In this document: positions 18,598 to 27,805 of the stretch, in pieces | Numbering within the stretch: position 1 is the first letter of the stretch | How the letters are laid out: the number at the start of each line of letters is the position of its first letter | NCBI RefSeq assembly: GCF_028289625.1 | Contig: NZ_JANQOM010000016.1 | Location: forward strand, 1 to 38,531 | Length of the DNA stretch: 38,531 nt | DNA from: Winogradskyella sp. | GTDB taxonomy: Bacteria > Bacteroidota > Bacteroidia > Flavobacteriales > Flavobacteriaceae | Reading direction: 5' to 3' | The notes under the pieces: generated by a model | Told to the model about the DNA's origin: nothing | Database searches by the model: none | Seen by the model: the letters and a program-made list of their open reading frames with translations, nothing else | Translations under genes and position numbers: made by a program

Positions 18598-20988
18598 ATG
18601 GACAAAATGAGTTTTAAGGTCTTGCTTGTTTCTTTGGCCTTTTTGATTTTACTTAAGGGTTACTCCCAAGACTTTTCATCGTTATGGCAAGCACACTACT
18701 CTTACAATGATATTGTAGATGTTGTGGAGGGTAATAATAAAATTTATGCTGCTGCCCAAAATGCAATTTTTGGATATGATACTTTGTCAGACCAAATGAA
18801 TACTATTACAACAGTAGAGGGCCTGTCAGGTGAGCAAATAACTACAATTTATTATAGTGAGTTTTATCAAAGTCTATTAATAGGTTATGAAACAGGATTA
18901 ATTGAAATTTATTTTGAAACAGATGAATCAGTGCTTTCGGTTGTAGATATTTTGGAGAAAGAAAATATAGCTCCTTCAAGGAAGCGGATCAATCACTTCT
19001 ATGAACATGAGGGTTTCGTTTATATTTCTACGGACTTCGGTGTTTCAGTTTATGATTTAGATCGATTAGAGTTTGGCGATACTTATTTTTTGGGAAATGG
19101 AGGGGCTCAAATCAATGTAAATCAGGTCACAGTTCTTAATAATGAGATTTTCGTCGCCTGTGGCAATAATAACGGATTAAAAAGAGCAGATTTAAACAAT
19201 CCTAACCTTATTGATTTTCAACAATGGCAGACATTTCTTGGGGGAAATTTTAGGTCAGTGAATACACTTTCTGATAAAATATATGCCATAAGATTCAATA
19301 GGGATTTAGTCGAAGTAGATGGTACTATTGTAAATATTCTATTTAATTTTCCAGCAAATCCAGCGGACACTCATATTTCAGGGAGTAATTATATAGTTAC
19401 TACGGTAGCTAATATAGTATATGTTTATGATCAAAATATAGGGTTAGTTAATAGTTATCAGCCTTCAGAAGAATTCGATACCGATTTTACTTCTGCAACA
19501 TTTGTAGAAAATGATGTTTTTATAGGATCTACTGATTTTGGAGTATTAAGAAGTTCGACCTTTGACAATACATTCTTTACAGCAATAAAACCTAATGGGC
19601 CTTTATTCAATGAGATTTTTCGCTTAGATGCAGAAACAGGTATTGTTTGGGCAAGTTTTGGGGATTATACAGAATCATTTAATCCTTCACCGCTTAGATC
19701 TAGAGGATTGAATTATTATAGAGATGATGTATGGGAAAGTATCCCTTTTGATAGTGTTTTAGGAGCAAGAAACCTCTCAGAGATAGCCACTAATCCATTT
19801 AATCCCAATCAAGTTTTTATAAACTCTTGTGAAGATGGAATATTGGAGATTAATAATTTTGAGCCAACAATCTTATATAATCAAGATAATAGTGGTTTGG
19901 AATCTTTAATAGTTCCTGGTTCCCCAGATTTCATTAGCCTTAGACTTACAACCTCTATCTTTGATAGGAATGGATTTTTATGGTCATTGACATCACGGTT
20001 ACAAAGACCTTTAAAATCATATGACCCAAATACGGGAAACTGGACTAGCTATGACTTTTCAAGTATTATTGATGATCCTGGTGACGAACTTGGTTTTTAT
20101 GATATTGATATTGACAACAATGGGACCAAGTGGATAGGTGGTTACTCTAATGGACTTTATGCTTTTAATGAAAACATAGGGAGTAGTCCTCTTAGAAATA
20201 TAGCTTCAGAAGAACAGAATTTGCCTTTTCCAAGAGTAACTTCATTAGCTATTGATAATAGAAATCAGCTTTGGGTTGGTACATTTCAAGGCTTAAGAGT
20301 CTTGTTTAATACCTCTGGTTTTTATGACGATCCCAATCCTACATTAAGTTCAATAATAATATTAGAGGATGGTATCCCACAAGAACTGCTTGCAGGGCAA
20401 ACAATTACAGATATAGAGGTAGATGGTTCAAATAATAAATGGGTAGGAACTGTAGATTCGGGTGTTTTTTATTTTTCACCAGATGGGCAAAATACCATTT
20501 TTCACTTCACAACGGATAATTCCCCATTACCGTCTAACAGAATTAATGACATTTCTATAGATCCAGATAATGGTATTGTTTATATAGCTACAATTAGCGG
20601 TATGTTAGCTTTTAGAGCAGGCGGATCGAAACCTGAGGAGACTTTAGAGGATGCTTTTGTATATCCTAATCCTGTAAGGCCAGAGTACAACATATTAGGA
20701 TTCAATGACCTAAATGATATTAACAAGGGCATTAAGATAAGTGGCCTTACAGAAAGAGTCAATATTAAAATTACTGATGTTGAAGGCAACTTAGTAGCAG
20801 AAGCTCAGTCTAATATCAACTTAAGATCCTCAACTGCCAATTATAATTTTGCCATTGATGGAGGTACAGCTATTTGGAATGGTAGAAATTTAGCAAATTC
20901 TGTAGTAAGAACAGGTGTGTATCTCGTAATGATTTCAGATTTAGATTCCTTTGAAACCAAAGTCCTTAAGGTTCTTATTGTACGTTAA
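18598..20988 (+). CDS. porZ: Type IX secretion system component PorZ
   Basis: Part of the T9SS attachment complex (with PorU, PorV and PorQ), which processes secreted proteins and anchors them on the cell surface. The 796-residue protein has a signal peptide ending LLKGYSQ and a first propeller starting SSLWQAHYSYNDIVDVVEGNNKIYAA, a stretch typical of the PorZ N-terminal domain. Many two-component-regulator-type propeller blades follow (for example NGTKWIGGYSNGLYAFN, RNQLWVGTFQGLRVL, NNKWVGTVDSGVFYFS). The last ~85 residues are a T9SS-type C-terminal domain (DAFVYPNPVRPEY to the end), which PorZ keeps. An in-frame ATG at 18607 (MSFKVLL) is an equally good start. recO follows after 2 bp. Confidence 0.9.
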   Translation: MDKMSFKVLLVSLAFLILLKGYSQDFSSLWQAHYSYNDIVDVVEGNNKIYAAAQNAIFGYDTLSDQMNTITTVEGLSGEQITTIYYSEFYQSLLIGYETGLIEIYFETDESVLSVVDILEKENIAPSRKRINHFYEHEGFVYISTDFGVSVYDLDRLEFGDTYFLGNGGAQINVNQVTVLNNEIFVACGNNNGLKRADLNNPNLIDFQQWQTFLGGNFRSVNTLSDKIYAIRFNRDLVEVDGTIVNILFNFPANPADTHISGSNYIVTTVANIVYVYDQNIGLVNSYQPSEEFDTDFTSATFVENDVFIGSTDFGVLRSSTFDNTFFTAIKPNGPLFNEIFRLDAETGIVWASFGDYTESFNPSPLRSRGLNYYRDDVWESIPFDSVLGARNLSEIATNPFNPNQVFINSCEDGILEINNFEPTILYNQDNSGLESLIVPGSPDFISLRLTTSIFDRNGFLWSLTSRLQRPLKSYDPNTGNWTSYDFSSIIDDPGDELGFYDIDIDNNGTKWIGGYSNGLYAFNENIGSSPLRNIASEEQNLPFPRVTSLAIDNRNQLWVGTFQGLRVLFNTSGFYDDPNPTLSSIIILEDGIPQELLAGQTITDIEVDGSNNKWVGTVDSGVFYFSPDGQNTIFHFTTDNSPLPSNRINDISIDPDNGIVYIATISGMLAFRAGGSKPEETLEDAFVYPNPVRPEYNILGFNDLNDINKGIKISGLTERVNIKITDVEGNLVAEAQSNINLRSSTANYNFAIDGGTAIWNGRNLANSVVRTGVYLVMISDLDSFETKVLKVLIVR

Positions 20989-20990
20989 AT

Positions 20991-21710
20991 ATGCTTACAA
21001 AAAATAATAGTATTGTCCTTTCCAAACTAAAGTATAAGGATAACGATCTTATTGTAAGGTGTTATACGGAACAAAGAGGTGTGGTAAGCTATATTTTGCG
21101 AGGGGTTTTAAAATCTAAAAAAAGCCATACTAAGACTGTTTACTTTCAGGTGCTTTCTCAGCTTCAGATTGTAGAGGATTTTAAGCCTAACAGGCAGCTT
21201 CAGAATATGAAGGAGGTAAAACCAAATTATATTTATAAGAGTCTTCATAGTAATGTTTACAAAAGTGCCATTGTATTGTTTTTATCAGAAATTCTTTCTG
21301 TAGTGCTTAGGGAAGAGGAAAAAAATGAAGCACTTTACAACTATATACAAACTGCGTTGCAATATTTGGATAGCGAAGAACAGTATTCAAATTTTCATTT
21401 ATTGTTTTTGTTGAAACTAACACGATATCTAGGGTTTCAGCCAGAAACCCTAAATATAGACTACCCTTATTTTAATCTAGAATCTGGAATTTTTGAAGTA
21501 TCACCCTCTGGAATTTACTCAATTAAGGACGAAAATTTAACATTGCTAAAACAATTGTTGGGCATAAATTTTGATGAGTTAAATACTATAAAGATTAATG
21601 CAAAACGACGACAAGATTTTTTAAATATGTTATTGTATTATTTTGAGTTACATTTGGACGGTTTTAAAAAACCTAAGTCATTGCAAGTGCTTAATGATGT
21701 ATTTCATTAG
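20991..21710 (+). CDS. recO: DNA repair protein RecO
   Basis: A recombination mediator that works with RecF and RecR to load RecA at gaps. The 239-residue protein begins with the RecO OB-fold (IVLSKLKYKDNDLIVRCYTEQRG, ending near LKSKKSHTKTVYFQ) and continues with the helical domain (SAIVLFLSEILSVVLREEE, LKLTRYLGFQPE). Members with a zinc site have four cysteines here; none are evident, as in many Bacteroidota RecO proteins. It starts 2 bp after porZ, so the two are likely co-transcribed. Confidence 0.9.
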   Translation: MLTKNNSIVLSKLKYKDNDLIVRCYTEQRGVVSYILRGVLKSKKSHTKTVYFQVLSQLQIVEDFKPNRQLQNMKEVKPNYIYKSLHSNVYKSAIVLFLSEILSVVLREEEKNEALYNYIQTALQYLDSEEQYSNFHLLFLLKLTRYLGFQPETLNIDYPYFNLESGIFEVSPSGIYSIKDENLTLLKQLLGINFDELNTIKINAKRRQDFLNMLLYYFELHLDGFKKPKSLQVLNDVFH

Positions 21711-21733
21711 CGATTTTTTACGAAGAGATTTTA

Positions 21734-24169
21734 ATGAAAATGTACATAAAAGTGAAATGTAATATCATTTTTAATGTTGTTTTATTTCTTTTTTTACAGG
21801 TGTCGTTTTCCCAGACTATTACCGTTTTAGAAGAAGGTAATGGCCAACCTATTCCAAGTGTTGCCCTATACAATTTAAAGAAAACCAAGTATGTGGTTAC
21901 TGATAGTGTTGGAAAAGCCAAGCTAGATAAATTCAATCCACGCGAGATTATTTTTTTTCAGAATTTGTTGTATGAAAAAATGCAATTGCGAAAGTTTGAG
22001 ATTGCAGAGAATAATTATACCATTTATTTAACACCAAAGATTGAGGGTCTTGATCAAATAGTTATTTCGGTCTCTAAGTTTGAACAAAGTAAACGGGACA
22101 TACCTCAATCCATAGTAAGTATTAATGCCAAAGATATCACATTGGCTAATCCACAAACAAGTGCTGATTTATTAGATAATTCTGGAAATGTTTTTATACA
22201 AAAAAGCCAAATGGGTGGTGGAAGCCCTATGATTCGTGGTTTCTCAACCAATCGATTGCTTATAACAGTTGATGGTGTAAGGATGAATAATGCGATATTT
22301 AGAGGCGGAAATCTTCAAAATGTAATTTCTATAGATCCGTTATCCGTACAAAGCACTGAAGTTACTTTAGGTGCAGGTTCTGTAGTTTACGGTAGTGATG
22401 CTATTGGCGGTGTGATGAGCTTCTATACCAAAAAACCTCAGTTATCTTATAAGGACGAATTGCTTATAGATGGCAATGCCTTGTTGCGTTATAGTACAGC
22501 TAATATGGAAAAAACGGGACATTTTGACTTAAATCTTGGCTATAAAAAATGGGCGTTTTTGACTAATGTTAGCTATACGGATTTTGATGACCTAAGAATG
22601 GGTAGCAATGGTCCGGACGACTATCTAAGACCTGAATACGTCATAAGACAAAATGGCGAAGATGTTATAGTACCAAATAATGATCCTCAGATTCAAAAGC
22701 CTACAGCTTACAGTCAAATCAATTTGATGCAAAAAATACACTATGAACCATCTGATAATCTCAAATTTGATTTTGGATTATACTTTACAACAACGTCAGA
22801 CTATCCGAGATACGACCGATTATTAAGGCCAAGAGGAGAAACCCTACGTTCAGCAGAATGGGAATATGGACCACAACAATGGTTTATGGGAAATGCTCAG
22901 ATCACCAAGACAACCAGTAGTTCAAATTTATACGACAAGATTCAAGCTACTGTAGCCTATCAAAACTTTAAAGAGAGCCGTAGGGATAGAGATTTTCGAT
23001 CACCTTTACGAGAAGTCCGAGAAGAAAATGTAGACGTGATTTCTTTTAATCTCGATCTAGAAAAGAGACTCAGCCAAAAGACTAGTTTTTTCTATGGTTT
23101 AGAATATCTCTACAATATAGTCGGGTCCGAAGGGCAAGAAGAAAATATCGAGGCCAATACAATAGCTCAAAATATAACACGCTATCCAGACGGTGCGACT
23201 TGGCAATCTTTTGCAGCGTATTCGAGTTTTAAATACAAACCCAATTCTAGGTTTGTTTTTCAATCGGGACTACGCTATAATCACGTTATAGCGAATGCGG
23301 ATTTTACAGAGAACAATGAGTTTTTGAACCTGCCCTTTAATGATGCAGAAGTCAATACTGGCGCACTTACAGGAACAGCTGGTATTACATGGTCGCCGAG
23401 TAATATGATTCAATGGAAGCTCAATGCCTCAACCGCCTTTAGAGCGCCTAATATTGACGATATAGGTAAAGTGTTTGATTCTGAGCCTGGATCAGTGGTA
23501 GTGCCTAATAACAATCTAAAAGCTGAGTATGCTTATGGTGGTGAACTAGGTTTAAAGCTGAATTTTGATAATGCCGTTATCTTAGATATGGCGACCTATT
23601 ATACCTTTTTAGATAATGCTTTAATACGAAGAGATTTTGAGTTAAATGGCGACACCGAAATTATCTATGATGGGGAATTAAGTACAGTACAAGCGATTCA
23701 AAATGCGTCTAGAGCATGGATATATGGTTTTGAAATAGGAGCAGAGATTAATTTCTCCGATTATCTAAAAATGCGCTCACAATACAATATCATTGGTGGG
23801 ACCGAAGACAATAATGGTGTTGAGGTGCCAGTAAGGCATGTGGCACCTAATTTTGGTAGAACACATTTAGTTTGGAATAGGAACAAATTACTTTTAGACG
23901 CTTTTTTAATCTATAATAATGAGTTGTCCTTTAATCAATTAGCACCCTCTGAGCTATCCAAAGACTACCTGTACGCTTCGGACGCTAACGGAAATCCCTA
24001 TTCGCCATCTTGGCATACCGTAAATTTTAGAGCGCAATACTTTTGGAACGATAAGTTTACGTTTACAGCAAGTTTAGAAAACATAACAGACCAGCGCTAT
24101 AGACCTTACTCTTCTGGTATTGCAGCTGCTGGAAGGAATTTGATTTTAGCATTTAAGTATACTCTATAA
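21734..24169 (+). CDS. TonB-dependent outer-membrane receptor, hemoglobin/heme-receptor type
   Basis: An 811-residue outer-membrane transporter. After a signal peptide (VVLFLFLQVSFSQ) there is a carboxypeptidase-regulatory-like beta domain (VLEEGNGQPIPSVALYNLKK to about residue 105). Next come a plug domain (NPQTSADLLDNSGNVFIQKSQ, PMIRGFSTNRLLITVDGVRM, GAGSVVYGSDAIGGVM) and a 22-strand-type barrel ending in FTASLENITDQRYRPYSSG and a terminal aromatic strand (LILAFKYTL). The plug motifs fit the hemoglobin/transferrin/lactoferrin receptor group best, so heme or iron uptake is likely but not certain. An in-frame ATG at 21740 is possible. It lies 23 bp after recO and may be in the porZ-recO transcript. 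Confidence 0.9.
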   Translation: MKMYIKVKCNIIFNVVLFLFLQVSFSQTITVLEEGNGQPIPSVALYNLKKTKYVVTDSVGKAKLDKFNPREIIFFQNLLYEKMQLRKFEIAENNYTIYLTPKIEGLDQIVISVSKFEQSKRDIPQSIVSINAKDITLANPQTSADLLDNSGNVFIQKSQMGGGSPMIRGFSTNRLLITVDGVRMNNAIFRGGNLQNVISIDPLSVQSTEVTLGAGSVVYGSDAIGGVMSFYTKKPQLSYKDELLIDGNALLRYSTANMEKTGHFDLNLGYKKWAFLTNVSYTDFDDLRMGSNGPDDYLRPEYVIRQNGEDVIVPNNDPQIQKPTAYSQINLMQKIHYEPSDNLKFDFGLYFTTTSDYPRYDRLLRPRGETLRSAEWEYGPQQWFMGNAQITKTTSSSNLYDKIQATVAYQNFKESRRDRDFRSPLREVREENVDVISFNLDLEKRLSQKTSFFYGLEYLYNIVGSEGQEENIEANTIAQNITRYPDGATWQSFAAYSSFKYKPNSRFVFQSGLRYNHVIANADFTENNEFLNLPFNDAEVNTGALTGTAGITWSPSNMIQWKLNASTAFRAPNIDDIGKVFDSEPGSVVVPNNNLKAEYAYGGELGLKLNFDNAVILDMATYYTFLDNALIRRDFELNGDTEIIYDGELSTVQAIQNASRAWIYGFEIGAEINFSDYLKMRSQYNIIGGTEDNNGVEVPVRHVAPNFGRTHLVWNRNKLLLDAFLIYNNELSFNQLAPSELSKDYLYASDANGNPYSPSWHTVNFRAQYFWNDKFTFTASLENITDQRYRPYSSGIAAAGRNLILAFKYTL

Positions 24170-24221
24170 AAAATGAGCTCATTATAACGAGTGCTTTAGA
24201 ACTTACATTGAACTATAAATA

Positions 24222-26612
24222 TTAGTGTTGTTTAATAGCTTTCTTGCTAATGATTTCCCCGTTGGATAGTGTTACTTTGGCAATGTAAGCAGCATTGCTT
24301 AATTTGGATAAATTGTACACTTCAGTAGAGCTTGTACCCTCAAGATTGTAAATCTGTCTTCCCAAAACATCTAATATCTCAACATTATTTATGGTATGTG
24401 GTTCGTTAATGCTTATCTGCACTTTTCCATCGGAAAGTTCTGTAATAATCAATTCATTAGCATTAATAACATTGTCATCTAGAGAAAGCGCTTCTGATGT
24501 AAATACGATTTCGAAACGATTTTTAAATTCACCTACTTCTGAAGTGAAGTCGTAATCAGACAGCTTTAAGTCATGGACTATATTTAAAAGATTATCCTTT
24601 AAATAAATTGGATTATCTGAAAAGAAATAGCCTTCATATTTTATAGCCTTTATCGAGAATATGGTTGGCAGTTCAAGATTGTTTATGAAACCTAAATGTA
24701 TAACTTCATCCAAACTAATATCTTCGACTGCTCTTCCCTGAATTGCAAATTTATAATCATTTATTGCATCAATCCTTGAATAAAGAACAGCTGCTGTTGC
24801 GGTAGATTCTTGACGTCTTGCATCATAACCTGAACCATCAAAATCAGAAGTTGCACCTTCTACATAGCCAATACCCGTTTGGCTATATGCCCCATTATCA
24901 GATGTTAGGTTTAGCCATAATTTATTATATGTGTTTGGCTCTGTTGTATTACGATAAAAATCATCGTTTTCATTATTGCCAGAAACCCTCATACTATTGG
25001 TAAATAGAATCGGATTGGCAGAAGAGCTTATTACAAAGAAGCCTTGACCTGATGGAATTTTTCTCTCTGGTATATCCAAAGCATCAACAACATTGTCGCC
25101 GTTGAGATCACTACCATTTCCAAGTTCTAAAGTGGCATTTATGGTTAAGTAGTCACTTTGACTAAAATTTAATACCTCATTACCTGGATTGGAATTCAAC
25201 GGTGCCCTGAAATGAGACCAAAGATAAACCACGTTTTGTATGGATGTATTTCCAGCAAATAACAAATCAACATCAATTGCTGATGGGTAAGGGTTGCCAG
25301 CTAAATTCCAATGAGAGGTGTTTACTGGATTATAGGCTAAAGGAAATGAATAGTCACCTGTATTAAACCCTCCTGTGAAAATATATTGATACGACACTGG
25401 AGGCCCTGGGATAAAAGCAATTTCACTGTGTGTTGCAGCATATCCTCTTCCGACTTCCATTATGCCTGTAGCTACACCCCAATCGTTACCATCATCATCG
25501 ATGTCATCGGCGTTAAGGTCTAAAAAGTTATTGGCATTAAATTGAAATCGTCTATTTGGGTCAGCCGCAAAAAGGGCCGTATTGATGGTTGCATTTGCCA
25601 CTGGTGAACTCCAATAGGTATAATCATACCAGTTGTTAAGAGGTGAAGTAAATTTTATAACTGTGGAGCTTCCCGTACCGTTTAAAGTAAATGAACCAGC
25701 ATTAACTCCATCACCATTTTGGATAAAAGAACCACTTGTTTCAACAAAAAGAGTGGCGCTGTCTTCTACAACTACGTCATTTACAACTTCTACGAATTCA
25801 CCATTACTCACCCTTAGCTCACCTGCATTAACAGTTAATGAACAACAAGTAAAACTCCCACCATCTGTATCGGTAGTGTAATTACCGTTTATTATTACTT
25901 CCGTATTTATGTTTGGCATGCCGTTGTCCCAGTTCGCACCATCCCAAGTTGTGCTTAAGGTACAAGGGGTACATGAATAAGTGCACCCACCCATAGTAAA
26001 TCTTGTAGCATTATTACCTGTCCAATTTGTTGCATCAGAATTTGCGGCTAAAATTAAAACTGGATTAAGAGTAATAGAGCAGTCATATTCGCCATTATCA
26101 AAATTACCAACATCAACTGCATTAGTTCCATCTGTCAATCCTGGTGGTAATGCTGTATCATTAGCAGAAGTAGCATCTGACCAACCAAAACTACTGAAAT
26201 TAATGCCATATATAAATGTCGGCGATGCGTCTGTACCTTGGTAAACAAGTATTTGATCCCCATTAGTGGCGAGTTGAAAACTATTGCTATCAGTTATTGA
26301 GCCTAAAGATGCCACAAAAGGATCATCATTGTCGGTAACAACTATTTCTGTACCACATGGTAAATCCGATGTAGCGGTCCATGTTAATGTACCTTCAAAC
26401 CCTCTGAAACTTCCAGAGTTTTGCCAACCTCTATCCGTGAAATTAATTTCCGTATTAGTTGTGACATCAGTTAATAAAACAAATGTAAATTCGTCTGGAT
26501 TGTCGGAATTAAATCCAGTTACAATGACTTCTCCAGCTGATAATGTGGTTTGTGATATACCAAAATTAAAAACTGCTAACAACAAACAAGAGAGGAGGGT
26601 AATTTTTTTCAT
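24222..26612 (-). CDS. Secreted protein with a T9SS type A sorting domain
   Basis: A 796-residue exported protein with a signal peptide (LLSCLLLAVFNFGISQ). Residues about 22-200 form a beta-sandwich-like domain found in many secreted bacterial proteins (GEVIVTGFNSDNPDEFTFVLL, INFTDRGWQNSG), of unknown role. A Cys-rich junction (CTYSCTPCTLSTTWDG) leads to a beta-helix-like region (TEVIINGNYTTDTDGGSF). Two calcium-loop-like segments follow (DLNADDIDDDGND and DLNGDNVVDALD). The last ~80 residues are a T9SS C-terminal sorting domain (VEILDVLGRQIYNLEG...LSNGEIISKKAIKQH). It is probably carried to the surface by the T9SS, of which PorZ is encoded about 3 kb away. TATCTTTA upstream on the minus strand is a weak -7. 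Confidence 0.85.
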   Translation of the reverse strand: MKKITLLSCLLLAVFNFGISQTTLSAGEVIVTGFNSDNPDEFTFVLLTDVTTNTEINFTDRGWQNSGSFRGFEGTLTWTATSDLPCGTEIVVTDNDDPFVASLGSITDSNSFQLATNGDQILVYQGTDASPTFIYGINFSSFGWSDATSANDTALPPGLTDGTNAVDVGNFDNGEYDCSITLNPVLILAANSDATNWTGNNATRFTMGGCTYSCTPCTLSTTWDGANWDNGMPNINTEVIINGNYTTDTDGGSFTCCSLTVNAGELRVSNGEFVEVVNDVVVEDSATLFVETSGSFIQNGDGVNAGSFTLNGTGSSTVIKFTSPLNNWYDYTYWSSPVANATINTALFAADPNRRFQFNANNFLDLNADDIDDDGNDWGVATGIMEVGRGYAATHSEIAFIPGPPVSYQYIFTGGFNTGDYSFPLAYNPVNTSHWNLAGNPYPSAIDVDLLFAGNTSIQNVVYLWSHFRAPLNSNPGNEVLNFSQSDYLTINATLELGNGSDLNGDNVVDALDIPERKIPSGQGFFVISSSANPILFTNSMRVSGNNENDDFYRNTTEPNTYNKLWLNLTSDNGAYSQTGIGYVEGATSDFDGSGYDARRQESTATAAVLYSRIDAINDYKFAIQGRAVEDISLDEVIHLGFINNLELPTIFSIKAIKYEGYFFSDNPIYLKDNLLNIVHDLKLSDYDFTSEVGEFKNRFEIVFTSEALSLDDNVINANELIITELSDGKVQISINEPHTINNVEILDVLGRQIYNLEGTSSTEVYNLSKLSNAAYIAKVTLSNGEIISKKAIKQH

Positions 26613-26703
26613 AGGGCAAATAATGGATTAATCGATGATAAAGATATATTAAATGAGTTCTTTATCAGGCTGTTGCAAGATAGAATATTATTATAAAAAG
26701 TTA

Positions 26704-26711
26704 TAATTTTG
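26704..26711 (+). promoter_or_regulatory. -7 element immediately upstream of recX
   Basis: TAATTTTG matches TAnnTTTG and ends only 5 bases before the recX ATG. Transcription would start at or within a base or two of the start codon. Confidence 0.45.
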
Positions 26712-26716
26712 GCCTT

Positions 26717-27187
26717 ATGAATCTTCAAAAAACCTATACTGTCGATGAAGCGCAAAAAGTGCTGAAGAATTATTGTGCTTATCAGGAGAGATGTCATAAG
26801 GAGGTAAAAGCTAAGTTGAAGGACATGAAAATGATTCCTGAAGCCATTGATAAGATCATCGTTGCACTTATTGAACACAATTATTTAAATGAAGAGCGAT
26901 TTGCCAAAGCTTTTGTAAATGGAAAATTCAGAATAAAGAAATGGGGAAGAAATCGATTGATTAGAGAGTTGAAGTACAGAGAGGTCTCTAAATACGCCAT
27001 TAATATTGCTTTAAAAGAAATTGATGAAGAGGAATATTACCTTGTATTAGATGAATTGATTAAAAAGCGGATACACCAAGTGAAAGAAAACAATAGTTTT
27101 AAGAAAAAGAAGAAAGTAGCGGATTACTTATCATATAGAGGATGGGAGTCTAACTTAATCTATGAAAAATTAAATCAATATTTATAG
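26717..27187 (+). CDS. recX: Regulatory protein RecX
   Basis: A 156-residue RecX, which modulates RecA filaments. It is almost all helical: AYQERCHKEVKAKLKDM (first repeat), IIVALIEHNYLNEERFAKAFVNGKFRIKKWGRNRLIRELK (repeat 2 with the family-typical NEERFA and WG) and VADYLSYRGWESNLIYEKL (third repeat). Length is normal. No recA is in the window. The start ATG is nearly on top of the -7 element, and a strong terminator follows. Confidence 0.93.
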   Translation: MNLQKTYTVDEAQKVLKNYCAYQERCHKEVKAKLKDMKMIPEAIDKIIVALIEHNYLNEERFAKAFVNGKFRIKKWGRNRLIRELKYREVSKYAINIALKEIDEEEYYLVLDELIKKRIHQVKENNSFKKKKKVADYLSYRGWESNLIYEKLNQYL

Positions 27188-27188
27188 A

Positions 27189-27225
27189 AAAAGCCTTTTC
27201 AAATTATTGAAAAGGCTTTTATTTT
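27189..27225. terminator. Bidirectional terminator between recX and the small barrel gene
   Basis: A 14-bp perfect stem (AAAAGCCTTTTCAA at 27189-27202 with 27207-27220) and a 4-base loop ATTA. It has T-rich sequence on the plus side and A-rich sequence on the left, so it can end both convergent genes. Confidence 0.85.
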
Positions 27226-27244
27226 AATCTTATTGCTATATAAT

Positions 27245-27733
27245 CTATAAATTAAAAGTTGCGCCTAAATTTATTGTGAACTGATTATGTAATTCTTCAG
27301 CTGGGGACAAATTATCACTGTATTTAGCAAATGGTGTATTAAGTTCTGTATAAATACCAAAACCCTCTGAGAAAAAATAACGCACTCCTAGATGACCGCC
27401 AAAATTTTTAAGACCTAAATTTAAACCAGGATACAAATCAAAATTATCATCGATGTTTAATACGTTTCCGATATTGGCGTTAAATCGCGCCTTAAGATCG
27501 AAGCGATCACCAAAATCAGCGTCTAGAGCGTCCTCAACTCCTAGTAGGTAAGTAGAAGATACACCTATTGAAATATTTTCGCCAATACCATAATCGTAGG
27601 TTGCATTAATACCTGTACCATTATCTTGAAAATTAGCACCAACTTGAAATTTCTGGTCTCCCTTGCCTTCAAATGCTTGGGAATAACCAAAACTTGCAAA
27701 CAATAAGGCAACTATTAAAACAGCTTTTTTCAT
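27245..27733 (-). CDS. Small outer-membrane beta-barrel protein (DUF6646-like)
   Basis: A 162-residue exported protein: signal peptide KKAVLIVALLFASFGYSQAF, then about eight alternating beta strands (KFQVGANFQDNGTGINATYDY, LKARFNANIGNV, LGVRYFFSEGFGIYTEL) and a terminal aromatic strand QFTINLGATFNL, typical of an eight-stranded barrel. It resembles a small flavobacterial family that I recall as DUF6646, and the function is unknown. A TATATTTG element sits at 27757-27764 on the minus strand. Confidence 0.8.
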   Translation of the reverse strand: MKKAVLIVALLFASFGYSQAFEGKGDQKFQVGANFQDNGTGINATYDYGIGENISIGVSSTYLLGVEDALDADFGDRFDLKARFNANIGNVLNIDDNFDLYPGLNLGLKNFGGHLGVRYFFSEGFGIYTELNTPFAKYSDNLSPAEELHNQFTINLGATFNL

Positions 27734-27756
27734 GATTTGAGTTTTAAAAATGTGGG

Positions 27757-27764
27757 CAAATATA
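27757..27764 (-). promoter_or_regulatory. -7 element of the small barrel gene
   Basis: The minus strand reads TATATTTG, a full match to TAnnTTTG, 23 bases before the ATG at 27733. The place where -33 would lie is occupied by the hairpin at 27774-27793. Confidence 0.5.
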
Positions 27765-27773
27765 CAAATTTAG

Positions 27774-27793
27774 ATTCCTGTTTTCACAGGAAT
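27774..27793 (-). terminator. Hairpin with a GAAA tetraloop after the JmjC-like gene
   Basis: The minus strand reads ATTCCTGT-GAAA-ACAGGAAT: an 8-bp perfect stem closed by a GNRA-type loop, 12 bases after the stop codon of the JmjC-like gene. There is no strong T-run, so it could be a weak terminator, an mRNA 3'-end stabiliser, or an operator at the -33 position of the next gene. Confidence 0.5.
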
Positions 27794-27805
27794 AACATAA
27801 GAAAA

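Noticed and set aside
24172..24183. 12-bp palindrome AATGAGCTCATT after the heme-type receptor gene
   Set aside because: It has no loop for a hairpin and no T-run, and a 12-bp palindrome of this kind is plausible by chance.
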